From: an uncultured Prevotellaceae bacterium
Lineage (GTDB): Bacteria; Bacteroidota; Bacteroidia; Bacteroidales; Bacteroidaceae
NCBI GenBank assembly: GCA_947166305.1
Contig: CAMVDV010000003.1
Span: 1-64,000 of the forward strand
Direction: 5' to 3'
DNA: 64,000 bases
The notes beneath the pieces were generated by a model, which ran no database searches, was not told the origin of the DNA, and saw nothing but the letters and a program-made list of their open reading frames with translations. This document shows positions 26,803 through 34,594 of the stretch, in pieces; within the stretch, counting starts at the first letter, position 1; each line of letters starts with the position of its first letter. The translations under genes were made by a program, and so were the position numbers.

Positions 26803-28044
26803 ATGGGAAGAATACTCATCATAGGCGCCGGCGGTGTAGCCACGGTTGCCGCCCACAAAGTGTGTCAGAATCCCGACACATTCACAGAAGTCATGATTGC
26901 CAGCCGCACACTCCCCAAATGCGAAGCACTGGCACAAGTGCTCAACAAGAAGTACGGCACCACCGTCAAGACAGCACAGGTCGACGCAGACAGCGTGGAG
27001 CAACTCGTGAAACTCCTCAGCTCCTACAAGCCACAGCTCGTCATGAACCTCGCATTGCCCTACCAAGACCTCACAATCATGGAGGCCTGCCTGCAGACAG
27101 GCTGCAACTATCTCGACACAGCCAACTACGAACCCAAGGACGAGGCACACTTCGAGTACAGCTGGCAATGGGCCTATCGGGAAAAATTCGAGAGGGCTGG
27201 ACTCTGCGCCATACTCGGTTGCGGCTTCGACCCAGGCGTCACCAGCATATTCACAGCCTATGCCGCCAAACACCACTTTGACGAACTGCAATACCTCGAC
27301 ATCGTGGACTGCAACGCAGGCAACCATCACAAGGCCTTCGCCACTAACTTCAACCCCGAAATCAACATCAGGGAAATCACACAGAAAGGCCTCTACTGGG
27401 AAAACGGCCGCTACATCGAGACCGAACCCATGGCCATCCACAAGCCTCTCACCTACCCTGGCATCGGACCCCGCGAGAGTTACCTCCTGCACCACGAGGA
27501 GATAGAGTCGCTCGTCATCAACTATCCCACCATCAAGCGCGCCCGTTTCTGGATGACATTCGGGCAGCAATACCTCACATACCTCGACGTTATACAGAAC
27601 ATCGGCATGAGTCGCATCGATGAGATAGTGTATGAAGCACCGCTTGCCTGTCCCGAGAACGGCAAAACCATGGCCAAAGTCAAGATTGTTCCCCTGCAGT
27701 TCCTCAAGGCAGTGCTGCCCAATCCGCAAGACCTGGGCGAGAATTACGACGGAGAGACGAGCATCGGCTGCCGCATCCGCGGTCTGCGCGACGGACAGGA
27801 GCATACATATTATATATATAACAACTGCTCTCACCGCGCAGCCTACGAGGAAACCGGCATGCAGGGCGTGAGCTACACCACGGGAGTGCCTGCCATGATC
27901 GGCGCAAAGATGTTCCTCGAGGGCCTATGGAACAAGCCCGGCGTGCACAACGTCGAGGAGTTCGACCCCGACCCCTTCATGGCTCAGCTCAACACCCAGG
28001 GCCTCCCATGGCACGAGATACACGACGGCGACCTGGAGCTCTGA
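26803..28044 (+). CDS. Saccharopine dehydrogenase family, likely carboxynorspermidine synthase
   Basis: A 413-residue saccharopine-dehydrogenase-type oxidoreductase. The Rossmann motif GAGGVATVAAHK (8-19) opens the protein; CNYLDTANYEPKDE and GCGFDPGVTSIF are typical of the carboxynorspermidine/carboxyspermidine synthase group that condenses aspartate semialdehyde with a diamine in the alternative spermidine pathway. A decarboxylase (nspC) partner is not present in the window. Assignment to this branch rather than lysine metabolism is by overall resemblance, so it is moderately certain. Own promoter; recA follows at 75 bp. Confidence 0.8.
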   Translation: MGRILIIGAGGVATVAAHKVCQNPDTFTEVMIASRTLPKCEALAQVLNKKYGTTVKTAQVDADSVEQLVKLLSSYKPQLVMNLALPYQDLTIMEACLQTGCNYLDTANYEPKDEAHFEYSWQWAYREKFERAGLCAILGCGFDPGVTSIFTAYAAKHHFDELQYLDIVDCNAGNHHKAFATNFNPEINIREITQKGLYWENGRYIETEPMAIHKPLTYPGIGPRESYLLHHEEIESLVINYPTIKRARFWMTFGQQYLTYLDVIQNIGMSRIDEIVYEAPLACPENGKTMAKVKIVPLQFLKAVLPNPQDLGENYDGETSIGCRIRGLRDGQEHTYYIYNNCSHRAAYEETGMQGVSYTTGVPAMIGAKMFLEGLWNKPGVHNVEEFDPDPFMAQLNTQGLPWHEIHDGDLEL

Positions 28045-28057
28045 CCATTCCCGCAAC

Positions 28058-28105
28058 AACGCAATAACGATATAACGCAATAACGGTATAACGTAATAAC
28101 GACAT
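28058..28105. repeat. 16-bp tandem repeat upstream of recA
   Basis: Three units of AACGnAATAACGnnAT (28058, 28074, 28090), then a partial AACGACAC unit, immediately before the recA ATG. The pitch is 16 bp, unlike the 22-bp arrays. Confidence 0.85.
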
Positions 28106-28119
28106 AACGACACAAAACT

Positions 28120-29148
28120 ATGGCAAAGAAAGAAACCGAAACGGCCGCCCCGGTGCAGAGCGAGAAGCTCAAAGCGCTGCAGGCGGCAATGGCAAAGATC
28201 GAGAAAGACTTCGGCAAGGGCTCCATCATGAAGCTCGGCGAGGAGAGAATCGACAACATCGAAGTGATACCGTCCGGCTCCATTGCGCTGGACTACGCGC
28301 TCGGCGTGGGCGGATACCCCAGGGGACGCATCGTGGAAATCTACGGCCCGGAGTCGTCGGGCAAGACGACGCTCGCCATCCACGCCATCGCCGAGGCGCA
28401 GAAGCGAGGCGGCATAGCGGCCTTCATCGACGCCGAGCATGCCTTCGACCGCTTCTATGCCGCCAACCTCGGCGTGGACGTCGACGAACTGCTCATCTCC
28501 CAGCCCGACAACGGAGAGCAGGCTCTCGACATTGCCGACCAGCTCATCCGGAGCGCGGCCGTCGACATTATCGTCATCGACTCCGTGGCCGCCCTCACCC
28601 CCAAAGCTGAAATCGAGGGCGACATGGGCGACAATAAGGTGGGACTCCAAGCCCGTCTCATGAGCCAGGCACTGCGCAAGCTCACCGCAACCATCAGCAA
28701 GACGAACACAACCTGCATCTTCATCAACCAGCTACGCGAGAAGATAGGCATCATGTTCGGCAACCCTGAGACCACCACCGGCGGCAATGCCCTCAAGTTC
28801 TACGCATCCGTGCGGCTCGACATCCGCAAGTCGGCCAGCATCAAGGACGGCGACAACGTCATTGGCAACGAAGTGAAAGTGAAGGTAGTCAAGAACAAAG
28901 TGGCCCCACCCTTCCGCCGTGCCGAGTTTGAAATCATGTATGGCGAAGGCATCTGCCGCGTGGGAGAAGTCGTAGACCTGGGCGTCCAGTTCGGAATCCT
29001 CGAGAAGAGCGGCTCCTGGTACAGCTATGGCGGCTCCAAACTCGGTCAGGGAAAGGAAGCCACCAAAGCCGTCCTGCGCGACAACCCCGAGCTTCAGGAA
29101 GAAGTGACGGCCAAGATCTACGAAGCCATGGCCCAGGCCAAGGCATAG
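28120..29148 (+). CDS. recA: Recombinase RecA
   Basis: ATP-dependent strand-exchange and SOS co-protease protein. 342 residues with the P-loop GPESSGKTT (76-84), the catalytic FIDAEHAFD, the Walker B region [12 protein letters not shown], the DNA-binding loop [23 protein letters not shown] and [10 protein letters not shown]. The C-terminus is the normal acidic/Ala tail, without intein or insertion. No strong promoter is visible in the 75 bp upstream, so it may be co-transcribed with the previous gene. I see no LexA-type operator. Confidence 0.98.
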   Translation: MAKKETETAAPVQSEKLKALQAAMAKIEKDFGKGSIMKLGEERIDNIEVIPSGSIALDYALGVGGYPRGRIVEIYGPESSGKTTLAIHAIAEAQKRGGIAAFIDAEHAFDRFYAANLGVDVDELLISQPDNGEQALDIADQLIRSAAVDIIVIDSVAALTPKAEIEGDMGDNKVGLQARLMSQALRKLTATISKTNTTCIFINQLREKIGIMFGNPETTTGGNALKFYASVRLDIRKSASIKDGDNVIGNEVKVKVVKNKVAPPFRRAEFEIMYGEGICRVGEVVDLGVQFGILEKSGSWYSYGGSKLGQGKEATKAVLRDNPELQEEVTAKIYEAMAQAKA

Positions 29149-29229
29149 CCCCCCGCCCCCTTCACGTCCCCACGGAAGCGGACATCCCGTCGAGGCGCAC
29201 TCCATCCCCACGGAGCGCGCCTCGGCAGT

Positions 29230-29317
29230 TTCCAAACGCACCGTGCGGAGATGGCAAACGCAGCCTGCGGAGACGGCAAACGCAGCGTGCGGAGATGCCA
29301 AACGCCCTGTGCCGCGA
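29230..29317. repeat. 22-bp-pitch tandem array E
   Basis: Four units (29230, 29252, 29274, 29296) with core CAAACGCAnCnTGCGGAGA. It lies between recA and the 6S RNA promoter. Confidence 0.9.
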
Positions 29318-29389
29318 CCGAAAACAGGAAAAGTTGCGCCGAAAACAAAAAAAGACGGCTGTTTGCTTGCACGATTGGGCAGAAAACAA

Positions 29390-29397
29390 TATCTTTG
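29390..29397 (+). promoter_or_regulatory. -7 promoter element for the 6S-like RNA
   Basis: TATCTTTG matches TAnnTTTG, with TTGC 19 bp upstream as the -33 element. Predicted start is about 50 nt before the outermost RNA helix. Confidence 0.7.
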
Positions 29398-29453
29398 CAT
29401 TCGGTATCGGGGGGAGAAATTCCCGAACCATAGATGCAATAGCTTATTATTTC

Positions 29454-29632
29454 GCACTTACCGAAAAGACCTCGGAAATCTGTTTTGGAATAGTTCGACA
29501 TAAGAAGCAAAGGGAAGACCGCAGGAAAAGGGTCTGCCCTGTCTACACTATAGCTATGCGCACGCCCTGGCGTGGAGCATTCTTATATGTAGACAGGGGT
29601 TCCAATCCGAGGTCTGCCCCTCAGGTAAGTGC
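29454..29632 (+). ncRNA. ssrS: Probable 6S RNA
   Basis: A 179-nt segment with three nested perfect helices: GCACTTACC/GGTAAGTGC (29454-29462 with 29624-29632), GACCTCGG/CCGAGGTC (29468-29475 with 29607-29614) and CCCTGTCTAC/GTAGACAGGG (29537-29546 with 29589-29598), capped by CACGCC-CT-GGCGTG. Between the second and third helices is a large asymmetric bubble of 61 nt on the 5' side and 8 nt on the 3' side. A closed rod with a central open bubble and this length is the architecture of 6S RNA, which mimics an open promoter and binds housekeeping RNA polymerase. It has its own promoter and no coding potential. Identification rests on structure only. Confidence 0.6.
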
Positions 29633-29714
29633 ATAAGGGTGTCCACGTCATTTTTGTGTCCTTACCTCAGCGTGCAAACTTAACCTTATTTACTAACATT
29701 AAATAATAAGCTTT

Positions 29715-30683
29715 ATGAAGAAACTCATCCTATTCGGCTTTGCTGCAATGCTTGCAAGCTGTGGCAGCACTCAGTTCGCCATCACATCGTCCGGCGAAAA
29801 CCTTTCGGCCCTGACCAAAGTGACGGACAACGAAGAGCCTTGCGTCTCCCCCTTCGGCGGTGACAACGGGAAAGACCTCTTCTTTGCCGCCCGCGAGAAC
29901 AAGAGATTCTACAACATCTACAAGAAGGACAACCCCTTCTCGAGTGCCATGACGCAGAAGACGAGCGGCAAGAACTTCAACATCTCGCCGGCCTACAACG
30001 CCGAGACTGACAGGATTGCCTTCCGATGCCAGCAAGAAGGGGCAAACACCTCAGACATCTACATCATGAACAACAATCAGGGAAAGGCATTGTCGCAAAT
30101 CACGGAGTCGAACAACGCCTTCGAGGACAACCCATGCTTCAGTGCCGACGGCAAATATCTCGTCTATGATAAGACAACAACCACCTTTTATCAGAAAGCA
30201 GGCGTCACAGGGGTACTGTTTGGAGCCTACTCTATGCTGATTGTACAGAACAGCGAGATATGGATGAGAAACCTCGATACCGGCGAGAACATCCTGCTCG
30301 GAAGCGGCGTGCAGCCTGCCTTCTCTCCAGACGGAAAGACGATTGTCTACGTGAAGTACTCGTCGGATGCCAAAAGTTGCAGCGTCTGGACGATGGACAC
30401 CGACGGCGGCAACCAAGTACAGGTCACGGATGCAAAGAAGGGATATGCCTTCCATCCTCGCTTCAGCCCCGACGGAAAGAAAATCGTCTTTGACTGCTAC
30501 AAGAAAGACAAAAAGGACAACGACATCTACATCATCGACACGGACGGCAACAACCTGAGCCAAGTCACCATCAACAAGTCGTACGACGGACAACCATACT
30601 GGACCTCCGACGGCTACATCTACTTCGTCTCCGACCGCGGCGGCAAGTCCGGCAACAGACAAATCTGGCGATTCAAACTATAA
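29715..30683 (+). CDS. TolB-like beta-propeller lipoprotein
   Basis: A 322-residue lipoprotein (lipobox LASC, Cys16). Repeating blades carry WD40/PD40-type motifs: FSADGKYLVYD, FSPDGKTIVYV, FSPDGKKIVFD and the final GQPYWTSDGYIYFVSDRGG. These match the TolB propeller, a protein-interaction platform in the periplasm. It is not beside tol-pal genes, so it is a TolB-type paralogue rather than TolB proper. The family in Bacteroidota is often annotated only as a PD40 protein. A strong terminator follows. Confidence 0.85.
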   Translation: MKKLILFGFAAMLASCGSTQFAITSSGENLSALTKVTDNEEPCVSPFGGDNGKDLFFAARENKRFYNIYKKDNPFSSAMTQKTSGKNFNISPAYNAETDRIAFRCQQEGANTSDIYIMNNNQGKALSQITESNNAFEDNPCFSADGKYLVYDKTTTTFYQKAGVTGVLFGAYSMLIVQNSEIWMRNLDTGENILLGSGVQPAFSPDGKTIVYVKYSSDAKSCSVWTMDTDGGNQVQVTDAKKGYAFHPRFSPDGKKIVFDCYKKDKKDNDIYIIDTDGNNLSQVTINKSYDGQPYWTSDGYIYFVSDRGGKSGNRQIWRFKL

Positions 30684-30703
30684 ATAGACAGGGACACCAC
30701 TCG

Positions 30704-30738
30704 GGGCGCACGCCGTACTTTGGCTGTGCGCCCTTTTT
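30704..30738 (+). terminator. Terminator after the TolB-like gene
   Basis: Stem GGGCGCA / TGCGCCC extended by imperfect pairs, followed by TTTTT. Confidence 0.85.
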
Positions 30739-30789
30739 GCGTCCCGTCGCCGACAACGTTCTTTCACCCCATCCCTCATGTATATGAAA

Positions 30790-30965
30790 GAACCCCATAG
30801 CGTTCCCGGCCGAACCCCGTGGCATTGTCGCCACAACCCCGCAGGGTTACCGCCAGAACCCTGTTGGCCGTGCAGAATCCCTGCACGGGAAGAATGGAAT
30901 TGCGGCGCAGGGAAACAGGAATCCCCGCACGGGGAGAGTGAACTTTCCGCGTGCGGGGATTATGG
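30790..30965. repeat. 22-bp-pitch tandem array J, longest in the window
   Basis: Eight units at exact 22-bp steps from 30790. The sequence drifts along the array, but short inverted arms persist, for example AACCCCGCAGGGTT, TCCCTGCACGGGA and TCCCCGCACGGGGA. It fills the convergent gap between the TolB-like gene and rny, together with the terminator at 30704. Confidence 0.9.
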
Positions 30966-30986
30966 ATGTGGAAGGGGGTGAGGCTG

Positions 30987-32546
30987 CTACTTGGCGTAGG
31001 CGATGGAGCGAGTCTCACGGATGACGGTGATCTTCACCTGTCCGGGATAGGTCATCTCGTTCTGGATCTTGGTGGCAATGTCGGTGCTGAGCTGCTCGGT
31101 CTGCTTGTCGTCTATCTTGTCGGCGCCGACGATGACGCGCAATTCGCGGCCGGCCTGGATGGCATACGTCTTGACGACTCCGGGGTGGCTCATGGCGATG
31201 TCCTCGAGGTCCTTGAGTCGCTTGATGTAAGCCTCTACGATTTCGCGCCGTGCGCCGGGTCGTGCGCCGCTGATGGCGTCGCATACCTGCACAATGGGAG
31301 CGAGCAGCGTGGTCATCTCCATTTCGTCGTGGTGCGCACCGATGGCGTTGCAGATGTCGGGCTTCTCCTTGTACTTCTCTGCGAGCTTGGCTCCGTAGAG
31401 GGCATGCGGGAGTTCCGGCTCCTCGTCGGGCACCTTTCCGATGTCGTGGAGCAAGCCCGCGCGCTTGGCTTTCTTGGGGTTGAGTCCGAGTTCGCTGGCC
31501 ATGACGGCGCAGAGGTTGGCGGTCTCGCGGGCGTGCTGCAGGAGGTTCTGTCCGTAGCTGCTGCGGTATTTCATTTTTCCGACGATGCGTATGAGCTCGG
31601 GGTGCAGGCCGTGTACGCCGAGGTCGATGGTGGTGCGCTTGCCCACCTCGAGGATTTCCTCGTCGATTTGCTTTTTGACTTTTGCCACGACCTCTTCGAT
31701 GCGTGCCGGATGGATGCGTCCGTCGCTGACAAGCTGGTGGAGTGCGAGGCGACAGATTTCGCGTCTGACGGGGTCGAAGGCGCTGATGACGATGGCTTCG
31801 GGTGTGTCGTCGACGACAATCTCTGTGCCTGTGGCGGCTTCGAGCGCACGGATGTTGCGTCCTTCACGGCCGATGATGCGTCCTTTCACTTCGTCGTTGT
31901 CGATATGGAAGACGGTGACGGAGTTCTCGACTGCTGTTTCGGTGGCGACGCGCTGTATGGTCTGGATGATGATGCGCTTGGCTTCCTTGGTAGCTGTCAT
32001 GCGTGCGTCGTCCATTATCTCGTTGATGTAGGCGGCGGCGTTTGTCTTTGCTTCGTCTTTGAGTGTCTCGATGAGACGTTCGCGTGCTTCGTCGACGCTG
32101 AGTCCGGAGATTTCCTCGAGCTTGGTGCGCTCTTGGTTGATGAGGTCGGAGAATCGTGCGTTCACTTCCTCTTCTTTCTTTTCGAGGAGGGCCTGCTGTG
32201 TCTCCATACGCTGCCGCTGTGCGTCGGCTTCCTGCTTGCGTCGTGTCAGCTCGTCCTGTTTTTGGTTGAGCTGCATCTCGCGCTGTTTGATGCGGTTTTC
32301 GCTTTGCTGGATCTGCTGATTGTGCTGCCTTACTTCTTTTTCGAGTTCGGCTCGCTTGCTCAGGAACTTTTCTTTCACTTCAAGCAGCTTTTTCTGCTTG
32401 ATGACTTCTGCCTCTTTCTCGGCAGTCTCTGTGGCTTCCTCCATGATGGCCTTGCGCTTTGCGGGCACGATGACGAAGTACCATGCCGACACGAGCACGA
32501 CGAACAGCACGAGAGCTGCCACGATGGCTACTATGATCGTTGTCAT
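30987..32546 (-). CDS. rny: Ribonuclease Y
   Basis: Membrane-bound endoribonuclease that starts mRNA decay. 519 residues in the standard order: N-terminal transmembrane helix (3-25), a long charged coiled coil (30-190), KH domain with [15 protein letters not shown] (about 212-226), and HD domain with ARETANL...LLHDIGK, whose His-Asp pair binds the metal. The C-terminal region ending SIAYAK is complete. It is third in a minus-strand transcript after the zapB-like and zapA genes. The long plus-strand frame over it is a codon-bias shadow. Confidence 0.96.
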   Translation of the reverse strand: MTTIIVAIVAALVLFVVLVSAWYFVIVPAKRKAIMEEATETAEKEAEVIKQKKLLEVKEKFLSKRAELEKEVRQHNQQIQQSENRIKQREMQLNQKQDELTRRKQEADAQRQRMETQQALLEKKEEEVNARFSDLINQERTKLEEISGLSVDEARERLIETLKDEAKTNAAAYINEIMDDARMTATKEAKRIIIQTIQRVATETAVENSVTVFHIDNDEVKGRIIGREGRNIRALEAATGTEIVVDDTPEAIVISAFDPVRREICRLALHQLVSDGRIHPARIEEVVAKVKKQIDEEILEVGKRTTIDLGVHGLHPELIRIVGKMKYRSSYGQNLLQHARETANLCAVMASELGLNPKKAKRAGLLHDIGKVPDEEPELPHALYGAKLAEKYKEKPDICNAIGAHHDEMEMTTLLAPIVQVCDAISGARPGARREIVEAYIKRLKDLEDIAMSHPGVVKTYAIQAGRELRVIVGADKIDDKQTEQLSTDIATKIQNEMTYPGQVKITVIRETRSIAYAK

Positions 32547-32649
32547 TGAAAAATTAAGTGTTTGTTGTTAATACTCGGGGTCAATTTTTTTGAGGTTTGA
32601 AGACAGGAGCCGGGGAGTCTTCGGGGCGTAGGCTTCCCTGCTTCTCTTT

Positions 32650-32946
32650 TCACTTTTCGCTTTTGATGAGCGCGGCCTCGACCTCCGAAAGCAGTGGGCG
32701 GAGCCGGGACAGGATGGGTTCTGCATCGACTTCCATCTCGCTCTTCTTGCTCTGAACGGCAATGTCGAGAAGGGTCATCACGAGATACATCTCCGAGTTC
32801 TGCCCGGGGTAACTGCTTGTATAGAAGTTGAATCTCTCCTTGATGAGTTTTTCGGCCTGACGATAGATGTATTCTTCGTCGCGGCGGACGGTCATGGGCA
32901 TTGTCCACGAACCGAATCGGAGAGTTATTGAAAGGGTGTCATCCAT
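32650..32946 (-). CDS. zapA: Cell division protein ZapA
   Basis: A 98-residue ZapA-type protein that bundles FtsZ filaments at mid-cell. It shows the N-terminal beta segment (LSITLRFGSWTMPMTV), the EEYIYRQAEKLIKERF helix and the C-terminal coiled coil. It begins 4 bp after the upstream coiled-coil gene and precedes rny by about 100 bp, the usual Bacteroidales arrangement of division and RNA-decay genes. Confidence 0.88.
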   Translation of the reverse strand: MDDTLSITLRFGSWTMPMTVRRDEEYIYRQAEKLIKERFNFYTSSYPGQNSEMYLVMTLLDIAVQSKKSEMEVDAEPILSRLRPLLSEVEAALIKSEK

Positions 32947-32950
32947 TGTC

Positions 32951-33250
32951 TTACTGTTTTACTTTTAGCATAGAGATGCACCTGTCAATGTCGCGCACCA
33001 TCGTCCTGAGACGGCCTCTCATGTCTTTCACGTCATTGTCGGCCATGTCGATGTACTTAGCCATCTTGAGGCGGCTGTATTGCTGCCTTAGTTCTTCGTT
33101 CTGAATCTGCAGCCTGAGGATTTCATCGTCTTTTTCTTCGAGCTGCCGGCGCAGTTTGTCCTGCTCGCCTTGCTGCTCTTTTTGCTGCATGACGAGCTGG
33201 CGTACGCGCGTTTCCAGCCGTGTGATGAGTTCCTTAAGCTCCTTGTTCAT
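32951..33250 (-). CDS. Small coiled-coil protein upstream of zapA, ZapB-like
   Basis: 99 residues, almost entirely a heptad-patterned coiled coil (LKELITRLETRVRQLVMQQ ... EILRLQIQNEELRQQYSRL). Size, fold and placement directly before zapA suggest a partner of the division ring comparable to ZapB, but similarity between coiled coils is weak evidence. First gene of the zapB-like/zapA/rny unit, with a TATCTTTG promoter 25 bp upstream. Confidence 0.7.
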   Translation of the reverse strand: MNKELKELITRLETRVRQLVMQQKEQQGEQDKLRRQLEEKDDEILRLQIQNEELRQQYSRLKMAKYIDMADNDVKDMRGRLRTMVRDIDRCISMLKVKQ

Positions 33251-33274
33251 GTCTATGATGGCTCAATTTGGGGG

Positions 33275-33282
33275 CAAAGATA
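33275..33282 (-). promoter_or_regulatory. -7 promoter element for the zapA-rny operon
   Basis: TATCTTTG on the minus strand, about 25 bp upstream of the ATG at 33250. Confidence 0.8.
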
Positions 33283-33307
33283 ATACTTTTTTTCTCTTTG
33301 TGCAAGT

Positions 33308-33934
33308 TTATTGCTCACTATTTTTCTTTGGTTCCTTTTTTGCGAGCATTACGATGTTGTGGACATATTCCGTCATCCATGCTTCGGAATACCCGAGTAT
33401 GCTTTGGTATTTCCTGATGCTGACGCAGGTGCGGCGCACGCTTTCGTCCTTCCAGTCGTTCTTTGTCATGATTTGGTGTATCTGCTTGGCAGTCATTTCC
33501 CTGAGGGCTCCGCGCAAGAAGCTGGGCAGTCTCATCTTCCACTGCATGAGGTTGCCCATGAGCATCATGAGGTCCTGGCTGAAGCCTTGGAACTGTATGA
33601 GGTAGCTCTGTGCGTCCTGTATCTTGTGGCAGTGTTTCTTGATGCTGCCGTCTATTTCGCTGAAGAAGCCGTCGCTCAGCCCATAGATGTCCTGGATGAG
33701 CTTTCGGCAGTGTTTCTTCTCGCCTATGCCGAGCTTGTTGTTGAGGGTGGGGACGCGATAGGTCTGCTTGAAGATGCGAAGGTCGGGCAGTACGCCGAGA
33801 TTGCTGATGCCTGTCTGCGCTGCTATCGCTGCCTGGTAATAGACACGGATGAGGAGCATGAAGTCTTCCATGCCGCCTGCCTTCGCCGGCTGTTCTTCCT
33901 TCTTCCGGCCGAAGAGTTTACTGAGTATAGACAT
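33308..33934 (-). CDS. Conserved cytoplasmic protein of unknown function
   Basis: A 208-residue, largely helical, basic protein without signal peptide or transmembrane segment. It opens MSILSKLFGRKKEEQP and has a core rich in Gln, Met and His (KKHCHKIQDAQSYLIQFQGFSQDLMMLMGNLMQWKMRL). Composition and codon use match its neighbours, so I consider it real. I recognise no domain. It ends 26 bp before the zapA-operon promoter on the same strand. Confidence 0.75.
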   Translation of the reverse strand: MSILSKLFGRKKEEQPAKAGGMEDFMLLIRVYYQAAIAAQTGISNLGVLPDLRIFKQTYRVPTLNNKLGIGEKKHCRKLIQDIYGLSDGFFSEIDGSIKKHCHKIQDAQSYLIQFQGFSQDLMMLMGNLMQWKMRLPSFLRGALREMTAKQIHQIMTKNDWKDESVRRTCVSIRKYQSILGYSEAWMTEYVHNIVMLAKKEPKKNSEQ

Positions 33935-33940
33935 AGACTT

Positions 33941-34195
33941 TATTTACTATTTGACGATTTACGATTTACGATTTATTTACTATTTTTTATTTCGCTATTT
34001 ATTTCCCCTTAATGGGGATTAGAGGGCTTTTACTGTTTGACGATTTACGATTTACTGTTTATTTACTATTGTATTTTTTCACTATTTATTCTTCCCTAAA
34101 AGGGATTAGAGGGCGTTTACTATTTGACGATTTACGATTTACAATTTATTTACTATTGTATTATTTCGCTATTTATTCTCTCTTTGGAAGGAACT
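33941..34195. repeat. Three tandem copies of an ~86-bp composite repeat
   Basis: TTTGACGATTTACGATTTA recurs at 33950, 34036 and 34123. Each copy continues through AT-rich sequence to a GC palindrome (CCCCTTAATGGGGATTAGAGGG, CCCTAAAAGGGATTAGAGGG, then a decayed one). It combines the two element types seen separately in aroE. The frame at 34012-34197 is a translation of the repeat and is not a gene. Confidence 0.85.
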
Positions 34196-34229
34196 GAGGG
34201 GTCTTCTGCCTGGACTGCTGCCGGGTGCC

Positions 34230-34361
34230 GGGAATAAGCCTTGAGAGTTATTGGCAGAACCCTTGGCCGTTACGGGCGTAAGGCTTAAGGGTTACGGCCA
34301 TAAGGCTTGACCGTTATTGGCGGGCATCTGTAGGGGTGCTTGGGCACAGGCCTTCGGGTGC
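34230..34361. repeat. 22-bp-pitch tandem array K
   Basis: Six units from 34230 at 22-bp steps, with cores such as TAAGGCTTAAGGG and TAAGGCTTGACCG. It lies in the 660-bp gap before the sugar transferase stop codon. Confidence 0.85.
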
Positions 34362-34489
34362 TTCCGACACTTCATTCATTTTGTCTTTTCATCCTTCTCT
34401 TGAAGCAGAACAGAGGAACTTTTTTGTCCGTTTTTTTGTTTTGCTTTAGCGGACGCGCCACGGCGCGTCCCTACACCCAGCCCACTCCT

Positions 34490-34567
34490 TTATTCCCCCT
34501 AAAGGGGGTTAGGGGGTCTCCTCCTGTTTTCCCTTATTCCCCCTAAAGGGGGTTAGGGGGTCTCCTC
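34490..34567. repeat. Two tandem copies of the GC-rich palindromic repeat
   Basis: ATTCCCCCTAAAGGGGGTTA occurs twice, each copy continuing into GGGGGTCTCCTC. This is the intergenic form of the sequence translated within the metallophosphoesterase gene. Confidence 0.9.
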
Positions 34568-34594
34568 TCCCCTACATTATATTATATTTATATT

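Noticed and set aside
30951-32549. A 532-residue open frame on the plus strand
   Set aside because: It lies exactly opposite rny, is rich in Leu, Val, Asp and His as expected from antisense of a charged coiled coil, and has no recognisable domain.
34012-34197. Short repetitive protein with repeating LLFDDLRFTIYLLL
   Set aside because: It is a translation of the ~86-bp tandem repeat; no promoter or conserved gene structure supports it.
34490-34567. Pair of transcription terminators
   Set aside because: The hairpins are GC-rich and perfect but lack T-runs, and their sequence recurs inside coding regions, so they are better seen as repeat elements.
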